Below the pieces are notes generated by a model. That model had not been told where the DNA came from, did not search any database, and worked only from the letters and a program-made list of their open reading frames with translations. Below are positions 9,202 to 17,243 of a DNA stretch of 64,000 bases, piece after piece. The number at the start of each line of letters is the position of its first letter. Position 1 is the stretch's first letter. Origin of the DNA: Pseudomonas solani (GTDB lineage: Bacteria; Pseudomonadota; Gammaproteobacteria; Pseudomonadales; Pseudomonadaceae); the NCBI RefSeq assembly GCF_026072635.1, contig NZ_AP023081.1:4398501-4462500 (forward strand), read 5' to 3'. Both the position numbers and the translations under genes were made by a program.

Positions 9202-9441
9202 TGCCACTAAAAAAACAGCAAGTTGCCATCCTCCATCCCTTGGATGGGCTGGCAGCGGAGCGGGGGCTCAGTAACGTGAGAACCAGGTCGAGAAGCCTAG
9301 TGCTTCACGAGTCCAGACCGGCGCGCATAGGGAAGCAGCGCTCGTGCTGGAGGTCGGTGCAAACCGACCCGACTGCCGCTGACAGGAGGTAGGCGGCAGG
9401 CCCCCGGGGCAACCCACCTGTGAACCTTGGAGATAACAACA
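9202..9441 (+). promoter_or_regulatory. Control region and structured 5' leader of the envelope cluster
   Basis: A 240-bp gap after the regulator pair. It holds a small CCATCC/GGATGG hairpin (9233-9247), a perfect 7-bp stem GGTCGGT/ACCGACC with GCAA loop (9352-9369), then a 7-bp stem CTGCCGC/GCGGCAG (9373-9399) with AGGAGGT in its loop. That loop sequence is also nearly complementary to ACCCACCTG at 9413-9421. The second part should be transcribed as leader of the next gene. It resembles no riboswitch class I can name. MalT-type binding sites (GGGGA/T-like boxes) were not clearly identified. Confidence 0.45.
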
Positions 9442-9888
9442 ATGAAAAGCTTCAAACAACTGGCTCTCGCCGCTGCTGTGCTCGCTGCTCCCTTCATGGC
9501 CCAGGCCGACCTGAAAGCCATGGATGACTCCGCTCTTTCCAGCGTTACCGGTCAGGATGGCATCAGCATCTCCGGTAACTTCAACGGCACCATCGGCAGC
9601 GTGGTTTACAACGACAAGGAAGGCAGCGCCACCGGCAGCCTGCGCCTTGAAACCATCGCCTTCTCCGGCTTCAACATCTCCGACAGCGCGCCGATCCTGG
9701 TTGACGTGATCGACGGTGGCAGCGGTGCTGGTGCCAGCGACAAACTGCAGATCACCCTGCCGACCATCACTGGCGAGCTGAGCGTCGGTGCCATCCGCAT
9801 GGGCGACGCCTCTGCCGCCAGCATCGGTTCCCTGGCCGTCAGCGACCTGAACCTGGCCGGTACCACCATCAAGGTCTGGGGCCACTGA
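9442..9888 (+). CDS. Small secreted protein, DUF6160-like
   Basis: A 148-residue protein with a clear Sec signal peptide (MKSFKQLALAAAVLAAPFMAQA) and then the motif MDDSALSSVTGQDGISI, seen at the N-terminus of a family of secreted proteins of unknown function (DUF6160). The rest is Gly/Ser/Thr-rich with alternating hydrophobic residues, which suggests beta structure. Start chosen at the ATG preceded by TTGGAGA; an upstream in-frame ATG at 9427 would put five extra residues before the signal peptide. It is the first gene of the cluster and is followed by a terminator-like hairpin, so it is probably made in excess over the downstream proteins. Confidence 0.8.
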   Translation: MKSFKQLALAAAVLAAPFMAQADLKAMDDSALSSVTGQDGISISGNFNGTIGSVVYNDKEGSATGSLRLETIAFSGFNISDSAPILVDVIDGGSGAGASDKLQITLPTITGELSVGAIRMGDASAASIGSLAVSDLNLAGTTIKVWGH

Positions 9889-9915
9889 TAGGTCGCTCCA
9901 TCCTGTGATGCGGAA

Positions 9916-9949
9916 GGTCCCGCCGGCTCCGGCCGGCGGGCCTTTCTTT
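9916..9949 (+). terminator. Terminator-like hairpin inside the envelope cluster
   Basis: Strong GC hairpin (CCCGCCGG/CCGGCGGG, about 10 bp) followed by TTTCTTTC, between the small secreted protein gene and the C39 peptidase gene. If partial, it would lower expression of the four downstream genes relative to the first. Confidence 0.65.
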
Positions 9950-9974
9950 CGTAAGCCCTGTATTCGGAACGGCA

Positions 9975-10736
9975 ATGATCGAGATCCTGGTCGGCAGTCT
10001 GCTGGGGTTGTTCGGATTCACCCAGGCCGTGGACACCAAGCCACAGCCCAAGGGCTCCGTGAACATCACCCAGGCCATGGTGCCCAACGGTCCCTACCGG
10101 GAGACCGTCAATCCGGAGCCCATGAGCCAGCTGCAGTTCCGCAACGTCATCCGCCAGGCCTATGACTACAGCTGCGGTTCCGCCGCGCTGACCGGGCTGC
10201 TGGACTACTACCTCGGGCGCAACCTCGAGGAGCGCCAGGTGATGGAAGGGCTGTTGCGGTATGGCGAGGCCGACAAGATCGTCGAACGACGCGGTTTCTC
10301 GCTGCTGGACATGAAACGCTTCGTGGGGGCGCTGGGCTACAAGAGCGGAGGATTCCGGGCCGAGTTCGAGGACCTCGACCAACTGGAACACCCCGCGCTG
10401 GTGCCTATTCACTACGGTGGTTTCAAGCATTTCGTAGTGGTGCGCGACGTCTACAACGATCACGTGTTCATCGCTGATCCCGCCCTGGGAAACATCAGCT
10501 TCACCCGCACCCGGTTCGAGGAGGTGTGGGATGGGAACGTGCTGTTCGTGATCTACCCGACAGGCAACGAACCGCCAAACGCCATGGCCTTGACCGAGCG
10601 CGACCTGCGCCTGGTGGACGATCGCACCGTCAGCCTGCTGGCGTTCCAGCAGTTCCCGCAGATCACCAAATTCACCGAGAACCAGATCGACCAGTTGGGC
10701 TCGGGAGGCGACATCCAGTACATAAGACGCAAATAA
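9975..10736 (+). CDS. C39-family cysteine peptidase, secreted or membrane-anchored
   Basis: A 253-residue protein with an N-terminal hydrophobic segment (IEILVGSLLGLFGFTQA), so exported or anchored. The peptidase C39 fold is indicated by the Cys block YDYSCGSAALTGLLDYY near residue 60, the His block GGFKHFVVVRDV near residue 145, and DPALGN near residue 163 for the catalytic Asp. C39 enzymes usually cut after double-glycine leaders in ABC exporters, but this is a stand-alone domain without transporter. Acinetobacter carries a C39 protein in its fil cluster in a similar setting, as I recall. Processing of a cluster product in the periplasm is an inference. Confidence 0.8.
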   Translation: MIEILVGSLLGLFGFTQAVDTKPQPKGSVNITQAMVPNGPYRETVNPEPMSQLQFRNVIRQAYDYSCGSAALTGLLDYYLGRNLEERQVMEGLLRYGEADKIVERRGFSLLDMKRFVGALGYKSGGFRAEFEDLDQLEHPALVPIHYGGFKHFVVVRDVYNDHVFIADPALGNISFTRTRFEEVWDGNVLFVIYPTGNEPPNAMALTERDLRLVDDRTVSLLAFQQFPQITKFTENQIDQLGSGGDIQYIRRK

Positions 10737-10779
10737 GAAAACCCGCATAAGTAAGAATAAAACCAGGGGTAAAGGTGCC

Positions 10780-11784
10780 ATGGGAGTGAGGGGATACGCA
10801 TGGCTGGCCGTGCTGGCGCTTGGCGCCTGTGGGTCGCTGTGGGCCGAGGAGAGCTCGGTGGACGATGCGCGTGAGGCGCTGACCAAGAAAGAAGGGGATG
10901 CCGACAGCGCCAAGGCGCTGGAGCAGGTATTCCAGGCCTCGGAGAAGAGCTACACCCTGCTGAAGAAAGGCGAGCGCACGCTCACCTACGGCTTCGATTA
11001 TTCATTGGTGCGTGATGTGCAGATCGAACAGGTCCGCACCGGCACCAACGTCTACAGCGTGATTCCCCGCAGCGAAGCCCAGCACACCTTCACCAACTCC
11101 TTCACCTTCGACTACGGCATCTGGGACAACCTGACCTTCAGCGTGCGCCTGCCCTTCGTGGCCAAGTACGACACCGAGCGCGACGTCAACGTCTACAGCC
11201 TCGGCGACGTCTCCGGCAGTCTGCGCTGGCAACCCTGGTCCGCCACCCGCGGGCGCCCGGTCACCACCCTGTTCGCCACCCTCGGCCTGCCCACCGGCGA
11301 GAGCCCCTTCGACATCAACAACGAGACGGACCTGTCCACCGGCAACGGCTACTACAGCCTGGGCGTGGGGGCCAACACCTCCTACGTGATCGACCCGGTC
11401 GTGCTGTTCGGCTCGGTCGGATACACCTACAACATGCCGGTGCACAACATCCACCAGAACCGCGGCGGCCGCCTGCTGGAGGATGTGGACCCGGGCAACA
11501 CCCTGTCCCTGAGCATGGGCTTCGCCTACGCGCTGTCCTACGACGTGTCCCTGGCCACCTCCTACCAGATGGCCTACAGCACCAAGCCGACCTACACCTT
11601 CGGCGACACCGAGGTCGAAGGCACCGAGCAGACCAGCGCGATCATGAACTTCTCGCTCGGCCTGCGGACCTCTCCCGACTACATCGTCAACATCAACGCC
11701 GGCTTCGGCATGACCGAGGACTCCCCGGACGTGATGCTGGGGTTCTCCGTTCCTCTGGACATAAAAGGCCTGAAGGCCCAGTAA
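10780..11784 (+). CDS. Outer-membrane beta-barrel protein of unknown function
   Basis: A 334-residue protein with a signal peptide (about 22 residues, ending SLWA). After a charged helical stretch, from about residue 65 it shows repeated amphipathic strands (FTFDYGIWDNLTFSVRLPF, SLRWQPW, GLPTGESPF) typical of outer-membrane barrels of the MetA-pathway/phenol-degradation-like type. The C-terminus ends in a strand region (VMLGFSVPLDIKGLK). It lies 43 bases after the C39 peptidase gene and 16 before the FadL-like gene, so one operon. A transport or surface-anchoring role fits, but nothing shows a substrate. Confidence 0.7.
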   Translation: MGVRGYAWLAVLALGACGSLWAEESSVDDAREALTKKEGDADSAKALEQVFQASEKSYTLLKKGERTLTYGFDYSLVRDVQIEQVRTGTNVYSVIPRSEAQHTFTNSFTFDYGIWDNLTFSVRLPFVAKYDTERDVNVYSLGDVSGSLRWQPWSATRGRPVTTLFATLGLPTGESPFDINNETDLSTGNGYYSLGVGANTSYVIDPVVLFGSVGYTYNMPVHNIHQNRGGRLLEDVDPGNTLSLSMGFAYALSYDVSLATSYQMAYSTKPTYTFGDTEVEGTEQTSAIMNFSLGLRTSPDYIVNINAGFGMTEDSPDVMLGFSVPLDIKGLKAQ

Positions 11785-11800
11785 CCGGCGAGGCGACGAC

Positions 11801-13393
11801 ATGACGATGCGAATTTCGCCGCTGGCCTTGGCGCTGGCGGGGTTGGGGGCCGGTTGGGCGGGTGGCGTGCAGGGGCAGCTGGCCAACGACCTGACCATTG
11901 GCAACCCCAAGGCGATGGCCATGGCCAACGCCGTGACCGCCGACTCCACCGGGATCGACGCGGTGCACTACAACCCGGCGGCGCTGACCAAGCTCAAGGG
12001 CCGCCAGACCACGGTGAAGATGATCGCCGGGGTGATGGATATCCGCGCCGAGTTCGACGCACCGGAGGGCTACAACGTCATGGGCTTCACCGATGACCCC
12101 GTGGCCAACTCCAGCAGCCGCACTTTGACCCCGGCCATGTACCTGCCGGGCATGGGCGGCATGACCGACATGCCGCTGCTGGTGGCACCCCTGGCGGGCC
12201 TGTCGATCAACCCGCCGGGCTCCAAGTTCACCTTCGCCACCAACGTCTATGCACCCATGGCCCTGGGCTATTCGCGGGATTCGGACAGTGATCCGGGCCG
12301 CTACCAGGGGCGCGAGGTGGCGATCCAGCGCATCACCTATTTCTCGCCCTCCGTGGGTTACCAGGTGAACGACGAACTGGCGGTGGGTCTGTCGGTGGGC
12401 TTCTCCCATCAGGCCCTGGCGTTGAACGAGGACTTCCGTAACCCGAGCATGCTTACCGGGTTGGTGGGCTTGCTCAACAAGGTGCTCTGCGAGCCCGGGC
12501 TGGAAGAGATGATTGGCACGATCATCAACGTATGCGGTGGTCGATTCGGCCCCTTCGATACCCTGGCCAATATCGATCTGGACCTGCAGCAATCGCTGTC
12601 GCCCACCTGGAACATCGGTGTGCTCTGGGAGCCCACCGACTGGTTCGCCTGGGGCGCCACCTACCAGAGCGAGGCACGCATGCACCTCCAGGGCAAGTAC
12701 CGGGTGGATTACTCCAAGGACTGGCAAGGGTTCTGGACCGGCTTCCAGGGCGCGATTTTCGGGCAGATCCTCAGCCCGCTCTTCCCTTACGGCAACGTTG
12801 ACGAAGAAGTGGGCAATGCCAGCCTGACCATGACCTACCCCGACAACTTCTCCACCGGGATCAAGATCCGGCCCTTCGAGCGTTGGCAGTTCAACGCCGA
12901 CCTGAAGTGGAGCGGCTACAGCGACTGGAACGAGTTCGAGATCGAGTTCGACCGTGAACTGGACGTGCTGCGCATCGCCAAGAACTTCGGCGGCGGCAAG
13001 GCCACGGCCACCACCCTGACCCTGGATCGCGGCTACCGCGACACCTGGAGCTGGGCCGTGGGCGCGCAGTACGACGTTACCGACCGCCTGGCCCTGCGCG
13101 CGGGCTACGAGTGGCGCCCCTCGGCCATCCCTGGCAACAAGGCCGACGTGCTGGCGCCCATCGGCGATGCCCAGCTCTATGGCCTGGGCCTGGGCTATCG
13201 CTGGGACAAGGACACCAACATCGACCTGGGCTTCAACTACTTCGTCACCACTCAAACCACTAAGGCCAACACCAGCTGCAACCTCAACTGCACCGGCATC
13301 GACAACCTGGTCTACAACCCCTATGCGGGCCAGGACGTGACGACCTCGGTGAAGGCCTACATCGTGGCCATGACCTACACGACGACATTCTGA
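11801..13393 (+). CDS. FadL/OmpP1/TodX-family outer-membrane protein
   Basis: The 530-residue protein has a signal peptide ending around GGVQGQ and then the FadL-type N-terminal hatch motif GNPKAMAMANAVTA...AVHYNPAAL (residues about 33-65), including the conserved NPA. The remainder is long amphipathic strands with Trp/Tyr at their ends (PDNFSTGIKIRPFERWQFN; WSWAVGAQYDVTDRLALRAGYEWRP), as in long-chain fatty-acid and aromatic-hydrocarbon channels. PAO1 has a FadL homologue at this place. Its stop overlaps the start of the MalM-domain gene (TGATG). Ligand unknown; lipids are the family guess. Confidence 0.85.
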   Translation: MTMRISPLALALAGLGAGWAGGVQGQLANDLTIGNPKAMAMANAVTADSTGIDAVHYNPAALTKLKGRQTTVKMIAGVMDIRAEFDAPEGYNVMGFTDDPVANSSSRTLTPAMYLPGMGGMTDMPLLVAPLAGLSINPPGSKFTFATNVYAPMALGYSRDSDSDPGRYQGREVAIQRITYFSPSVGYQVNDELAVGLSVGFSHQALALNEDFRNPSMLTGLVGLLNKVLCEPGLEEMIGTIINVCGGRFGPFDTLANIDLDLQQSLSPTWNIGVLWEPTDWFAWGATYQSEARMHLQGKYRVDYSKDWQGFWTGFQGAIFGQILSPLFPYGNVDEEVGNASLTMTYPDNFSTGIKIRPFERWQFNADLKWSGYSDWNEFEIEFDRELDVLRIAKNFGGGKATATTLTLDRGYRDTWSWAVGAQYDVTDRLALRAGYEWRPSAIPGNKADVLAPIGDAQLYGLGLGYRWDKDTNIDLGFNYFVTTQTTKANTSCNLNCTGIDNLVYNPYAGQDVTTSVKAYIVAMTYTTTF

Positions 13394-14559
13394 TGAAGAC
13401 CCGTGCCGCGCTTTTCCTCATCACCGCCCTGGCGATCCAGCCCCAGGTCCAGGCCGCCAGCGGGCGCTACCTGACCTGGATCGACGACAACGGCCGGGTG
13501 CACAACAGCTTCGTCGGCGAGCGCTACGGCGAGCAGCAGCGCCAGGCGGCCCAGCGCATCAGTCGCAGCGACCTGGCGCGCCTGCAGGAGCAGGGCGCTA
13601 CGGGCTGGCCGGGCAGCAACAGCGGTGGCGAGCAGAAGCGCCGTTATTTCACCTGGGTGGATGCCAGCGGCAACCTGCAGAACAGCTTCTACGCCGCGGG
13701 CCAGGTGCCGGCGGGGCAGCGCGACTACCTGCTGCCCAGCGGCGCCCGCTCCACCGAATACATCGATGCCGATGTGCTGGAGGGGCGCGGTTATTCGCGA
13801 CCGGAGAACGGTGCGGGCTATTTCACCTGGGTGGACGAGCAGGGCCGTACCCACAACTCCAGGGTGCCGGCCAAGGGGGACGAACCCCGGGCGGAGGAGG
13901 GCGCCGGGCAACCGGTGGCCTACACCGAAAGCCGGCAGGTGGAGTTCGAGCGCAAGGCGGCCATCCTGCCGTCGCTGGACGGCCAGCCCAGCGAGGCGAT
14001 GAAGGCCCTTCTGGAAGGCAGCGAGGAGCGCAGCCAGTCGCTGTATCAGGGGCTGGTGGACCAGTGCTGCGGGCAGCTGCCGGAGGGGGATTTCACCGAG
14101 TTGTCCGCCGAGGAGCCGCGCTACGAGGAACTCAACCGCTTCTCCCCCAGCTTCGCCTTCCCCATGGGGCGCAGCTACTACGCGGCCCTCAAGCTGCCGC
14201 GTTCCGGGCGCGCCTATGGCCTGCGCATTCGCAGCTTCGCCAATCGTCAGGTGGTCTACCCCTCGATCCTCTTCCTCGACGAGGCCAAGCGCCCGACGCG
14301 CCTGGTGAGCGACGCCGTCTACCAGCTGCATGGCGAGACCTGGTACCGCTACGCCTACATCGAAGGCACCGTGCAGGTCCGCGCCAACCAGGGCGAGCGC
14401 TACGCGCTGCTGCTCACCACCGACGAGGACCGCAGCCTCAACACCCTCGACAACAAACCCTTCAAGCGCCCGATGCAGGACCTGGCCGTCAGCGAGGCCG
14501 GCATGCAGGTGCACGAGCACGTGGACGAGGGCGCATTCGAGCTGGCGATCGTCAGGTAG
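13393..14559 (+). CDS. Periplasmic MalM-domain protein with three N-terminal YxTWVD repeats
   Basis: A 388-residue exported protein (signal peptide ending VQAAS). Three short repeats follow: YLTWIDDNGRVHNSF (about residue 27), YFTWVDASGNLQNSF (about 85) and YFTWVDEQGRTHNS (about 143), similar to the DUF4124 style. The C-terminal 170 residues match MalM of the E. coli maltose operon: FPMGRSYYAALKLP, then ILFLDEAKRPTRLV and YALLLTTDED. It is the last gene of the cluster and is followed by REP-like repeats and a terminator. Having a MalM relative under presumed MalT-like regulators is notable, but no other maltose genes are present. Function unknown. Confidence 0.78.
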   Translation: MKTRAALFLITALAIQPQVQAASGRYLTWIDDNGRVHNSFVGERYGEQQRQAAQRISRSDLARLQEQGATGWPGSNSGGEQKRRYFTWVDASGNLQNSFYAAGQVPAGQRDYLLPSGARSTEYIDADVLEGRGYSRPENGAGYFTWVDEQGRTHNSRVPAKGDEPRAEEGAGQPVAYTESRQVEFERKAAILPSLDGQPSEAMKALLEGSEERSQSLYQGLVDQCCGQLPEGDFTELSAEEPRYEELNRFSPSFAFPMGRSYYAALKLPRSGRAYGLRIRSFANRQVVYPSILFLDEAKRPTRLVSDAVYQLHGETWYRYAYIEGTVQVRANQGERYALLLTTDEDRSLNTLDNKPFKRPMQDLAVSEAGMQVHEHVDEGAFELAIVR

Positions 14560-14578
14560 TGGGGCTGAGGTGGATGGC

Positions 14579-14640
14579 GTAGGTCGGGTGCAACCCGACG
14601 ATCCCGTGCATCGAGCCTTCGCGGGTTTCACCCGCCCTAC
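14579..14640. repeat. REP-like inverted pair
   Basis: GTAGGTCGGGTGCAACCCG at 14579 and, in opposite orientation at the other end, CGCGGGTTTCACCCGCCCTAC whose complement begins GTAGGGCGGGTGAAACCCG. The two are copies of one short palindromic motif facing each other, as in Pseudomonas REP pairs. Confidence 0.7.
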
Positions 14641-14675
14641 ATCTCGGCGCACCTCTACCCCGAATCCCTGGCATG

Positions 14676-14706
14676 AAAAAGCCCGGCACATGGCCGGGCT
14701 TTTTTG
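14676..14706. terminator. Bidirectional intrinsic terminator
   Basis: Hairpin AGCCCGGC/GCCGGGCT with A5 before and T6 after it, between the envelope cluster and the converging ATP-grasp gene. Confidence 0.85.
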
Positions 14707-14721
14707 TTGCCGCAGGGCGGA

Positions 14722-15708
14722 TCAGAGTTCGGCGGGGTGCACGTGGCCGAACAGTTCCTGGGAGAAGCGCACGCGCTCCTCGGGCGTTTCCACGATGCCC
14801 TTTTCCTGCAGCTCGGCGATGCGGGCTTCCACCGCGTGGGCGCGATGGGTGAGGCCGCAGTCGTTGGCGATCTGGATGTTCAGGCCGGGGCGGGCGTTGA
14901 GCTCGAGGATCAGCGGGCCCTTCTCCTGGTCCAGCACCATGTCGACACCGATGTAGCCCAGGCCGCACAGCTCATAGCAACCGGCCGCCAGCTTCATGAA
15001 GCCGTCCCAGTTGGGCAGCTGCACGCCGTCCACCGCGTTGGTGGTGTCCGGGTGCTTGGCGATCTTGTTGTTCAGCCAGGTGCCGCGCAGGGTGACGCCG
15101 GTGGCCAGGTCCACACCCACGCCGATGGCGCCCTGGTGCAGGTTGGCCTTGCCGTTGGACTGGCGGGTGGGCAGGCGCAGCATCGCCATCACGGGGTAGC
15201 CCATGAGCACGATGATGCGGATGTCCGGCACGCCCTCGTAGCTGATGCTCTTGAAGATCTGGTCCGGGGTCACGCGGTACTCGATCAGCGCGCGGTCACG
15301 GTGCCCGCCGAGGGAATAGAGGCCGGTGAGGATCGAAGAGATCTGATGCTCGATCTCCTCGTGGCTGATGATCTTCCCAGAGACCGTCTTGTAACGGCCT
15401 TCGAAGCGGTCGGCGATCACCAGGATGCCGTCACCGCCGGCGCCCTGGGCGGGCTTGATCACGAAATCGTTGCGCTCGCCGATGATCTCGTCGAGCTTGT
15501 CGATTTCCTTCTCGGTGGAAATGATCCCGTACATTTCGGGCACGTGGATGCCCGCCTCGATGGCGCGCATCTTGGTGATGATCTTGTCGTCGACGATCGG
15601 GTACAGGTGCCGTTTGTTGTACTTCAGCACGTAGTCCGCGTTGCGACGGTTGATGCCCATGATGCCTTTGGCTTCGAGGGCTTTCCACGTCTTGATCAGG
15701 CCGAACAT
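14722..15708 (-). CDS. ATP-grasp alpha-L-glutamate ligase-like protein (RimK-related)
   Basis: A 328-residue cytoplasmic protein related to RimK-type ATP-grasp ligases, which add amino acids to peptides or proteins. ATP-grasp features are DFVIKPAQGAGGDGILV near residue 82 (ATP-binding Lys and Gly loop) and GVDMVLDQEKGPLILELNARPGL near residue 270 (Mg-binding Glu and Asn). It starts 3 bases after the stop of the 7TM gene, so it is the third gene of a tight operon with that protein and a retropepsin-like protease. The trio recurs in Pseudomonas; a ligase plus a protease suggests a reversible peptide modification. Substrate unknown. Confidence 0.85.
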   Translation of the reverse strand: MFGLIKTWKALEAKGIMGINRRNADYVLKYNKRHLYPIVDDKIITKMRAIEAGIHVPEMYGIISTEKEIDKLDEIIGERNDFVIKPAQGAGGDGILVIADRFEGRYKTVSGKIISHEEIEHQISSILTGLYSLGGHRDRALIEYRVTPDQIFKSISYEGVPDIRIIVLMGYPVMAMLRLPTRQSNGKANLHQGAIGVGVDLATGVTLRGTWLNNKIAKHPDTTNAVDGVQLPNWDGFMKLAAGCYELCGLGYIGVDMVLDQEKGPLILELNARPGLNIQIANDCGLTHRAHAVEARIAELQEKGIVETPEERVRFSQELFGHVHPAEL

Positions 15709-15711
15709 GGC

Positions 15712-17238
15712 TCAGTCCTTCAGGAAGGCTTTGAAGCGGAACAGCTCCGTCAGGCGGTAGCCGCGGTAGCGACCCATCGCCAGCATGAAGCCCACCATGA
15801 TCAGCAGCACGGCCGGGAAGGTGAAGATGAAGTAGGTCAGCTCCGGCACGGTCATCAGCAGGTGCGCCAGGGTGGCGGCGAACAGGGTGCCGATGGCGAC
15901 CTTGAAGGCATGGCCACCGCCGCGCTCTTCCCAGGTGATGGACAGGCGTTCGATGGTCATGGTCAGGATCACCATCGGGAACAGCGCCACGGACAGGCCG
16001 CGCTCCAGGCCCAGCTTGTGGCTGAGCAGGCTGATGATCGCAATCAGGATCACCACGAACGTCAGCACCACCGATAGCCTGGGCAACATCTGCAGCTTCA
16101 GGTGTTCGAGGTAGGACCGTAGTGACAGGCCCAATGCCGTGATGATGGTGAACAGCGCGATGCCGAAGCCCAGCTGCGTCTCGCGGAAGGCGAGGGCGAT
16201 CAGCACCGGGGTGAAGGTACCCAGGGTCTGCAGGCCGCCGAGGTTGCGCAGGATCAGGATCACCAGTACACCGATGGGGATCATGATCATGATCTGGTAG
16301 GTCTGCTGTGTCTGCAGCGGCAGGCCGTAGAGCGAGTATTCGAGGAAGTCGGCGTCGGTGTTCTCGTCGGTCAGCTTGGCCAGGCGGATGGCGTTCATCT
16401 CGCTGTTGTTCAGGCTGAAGGTCACCTGGGCCTTCTTGCCGCCGTCGACGGTGATCAGGTTGTCGTCACCGGTCCACCACACCAGGCGGTCGGCGGGCAG
16501 GCCCTGCTCGCCGGTATCCGGGTTGAAGTACAGCCAGTTCTCGCCGTTGAAGCTGCGCAGCCAAAGCTCAGGGCTCTGCGGCTGGTCGGCGGCGAGGCGG
16601 ATGGTGTGCACGCGTTCCATCGGGACGTGGGCGATGGACAGCAACAGCTCGATGGCCTTGGCCTTGTTCGAGGTGCTCTGGTCGCCGGCGAGCAGCAACT
16701 TGACGTTGTCGTCGTTCAGGTTGTTGGTGCGCTTGATGGTCTCGCTGATGAAGGTCTCGACGTCGGCCGAGTGCTGGCGGATGGGGGCCAGCAGGGCTTC
16801 GGCGGCGATCTTCTCGGCACCCTCGACCGGGATGCTGTCACGGAAGATCGGCCCCTTGTCCTTGGGCTTCTCGCCGCTGTAGCGCTTGGTCAGCACCAGG
16901 CGGTAGTAGAGGGTCTGGTTGCCGCTGGCGCGGCGGGCGGACCAGGTCACCTTGCGGTTGCCGTCCACGCGATTGATGCTCACGCCGTAGTTGTTGGAGA
17001 TGAAGCTCTCGTTGAGGCTGACGTAATCCCGGTTCAGCGGCGGCACGAACATCTGCACCTTGATCGGGTCGCGCGGGCTGGCCTGGAATTCGACCTTGGC
17101 GTCGATGTTCCAGAGGTCGTCGGTCTCATCCTCGGTGATCGGGATGCCCTGAATGAAGATCTGGTAGGCCGTTATCAGAATGCCCAGGGTCACCAGCAGG
17201 GTGATCAGGACTTTCAGATGCAGGGTAAGAGAGCGCAT
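15712..17238 (-). CDS. Inactive-transglutaminase 7TM membrane protein
   Basis: A 508-residue inner-membrane protein. A first TM segment (VLITLLVTLGILITAYQIF, residues 9-27) is followed by a periplasmic domain of about 260 residues of the inactive transglutaminase type, and then by seven TM helices from about residue 312 (TYQIMIMIPIGVLVILILRN) to the C-terminus. No Cys-His-Asp triad typical of active transglutaminases is apparent: the periplasmic part contains no Cys. Middle gene of the operon, 5 bases after the protease gene and 3 before the ATP-grasp gene. It may link periplasmic sensing to the cytoplasmic ligase; that is an inference. Confidence 0.83.
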   Translation of the reverse strand: MRSLTLHLKVLITLLVTLGILITAYQIFIQGIPITEDETDDLWNIDAKVEFQASPRDPIKVQMFVPPLNRDYVSLNESFISNNYGVSINRVDGNRKVTWSARRASGNQTLYYRLVLTKRYSGEKPKDKGPIFRDSIPVEGAEKIAAEALLAPIRQHSADVETFISETIKRTNNLNDDNVKLLLAGDQSTSNKAKAIELLLSIAHVPMERVHTIRLAADQPQSPELWLRSFNGENWLYFNPDTGEQGLPADRLVWWTGDDNLITVDGGKKAQVTFSLNNSEMNAIRLAKLTDENTDADFLEYSLYGLPLQTQQTYQIMIMIPIGVLVILILRNLGGLQTLGTFTPVLIALAFRETQLGFGIALFTIITALGLSLRSYLEHLKLQMLPRLSVVLTFVVILIAIISLLSHKLGLERGLSVALFPMVILTMTIERLSITWEERGGGHAFKVAIGTLFAATLAHLLMTVPELTYFIFTFPAVLLIMVGFMLAMGRYRGYRLTELFRFKAFLKD

Positions 17239-17243
17239 GTGAG

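Noticed and set aside
9352..9421. Leader before the small secreted protein as a cyclic-di-GMP or cobalamin riboswitch
   Set aside because: The GCAAACC-like string is short and the other conserved cores of those classes are missing.
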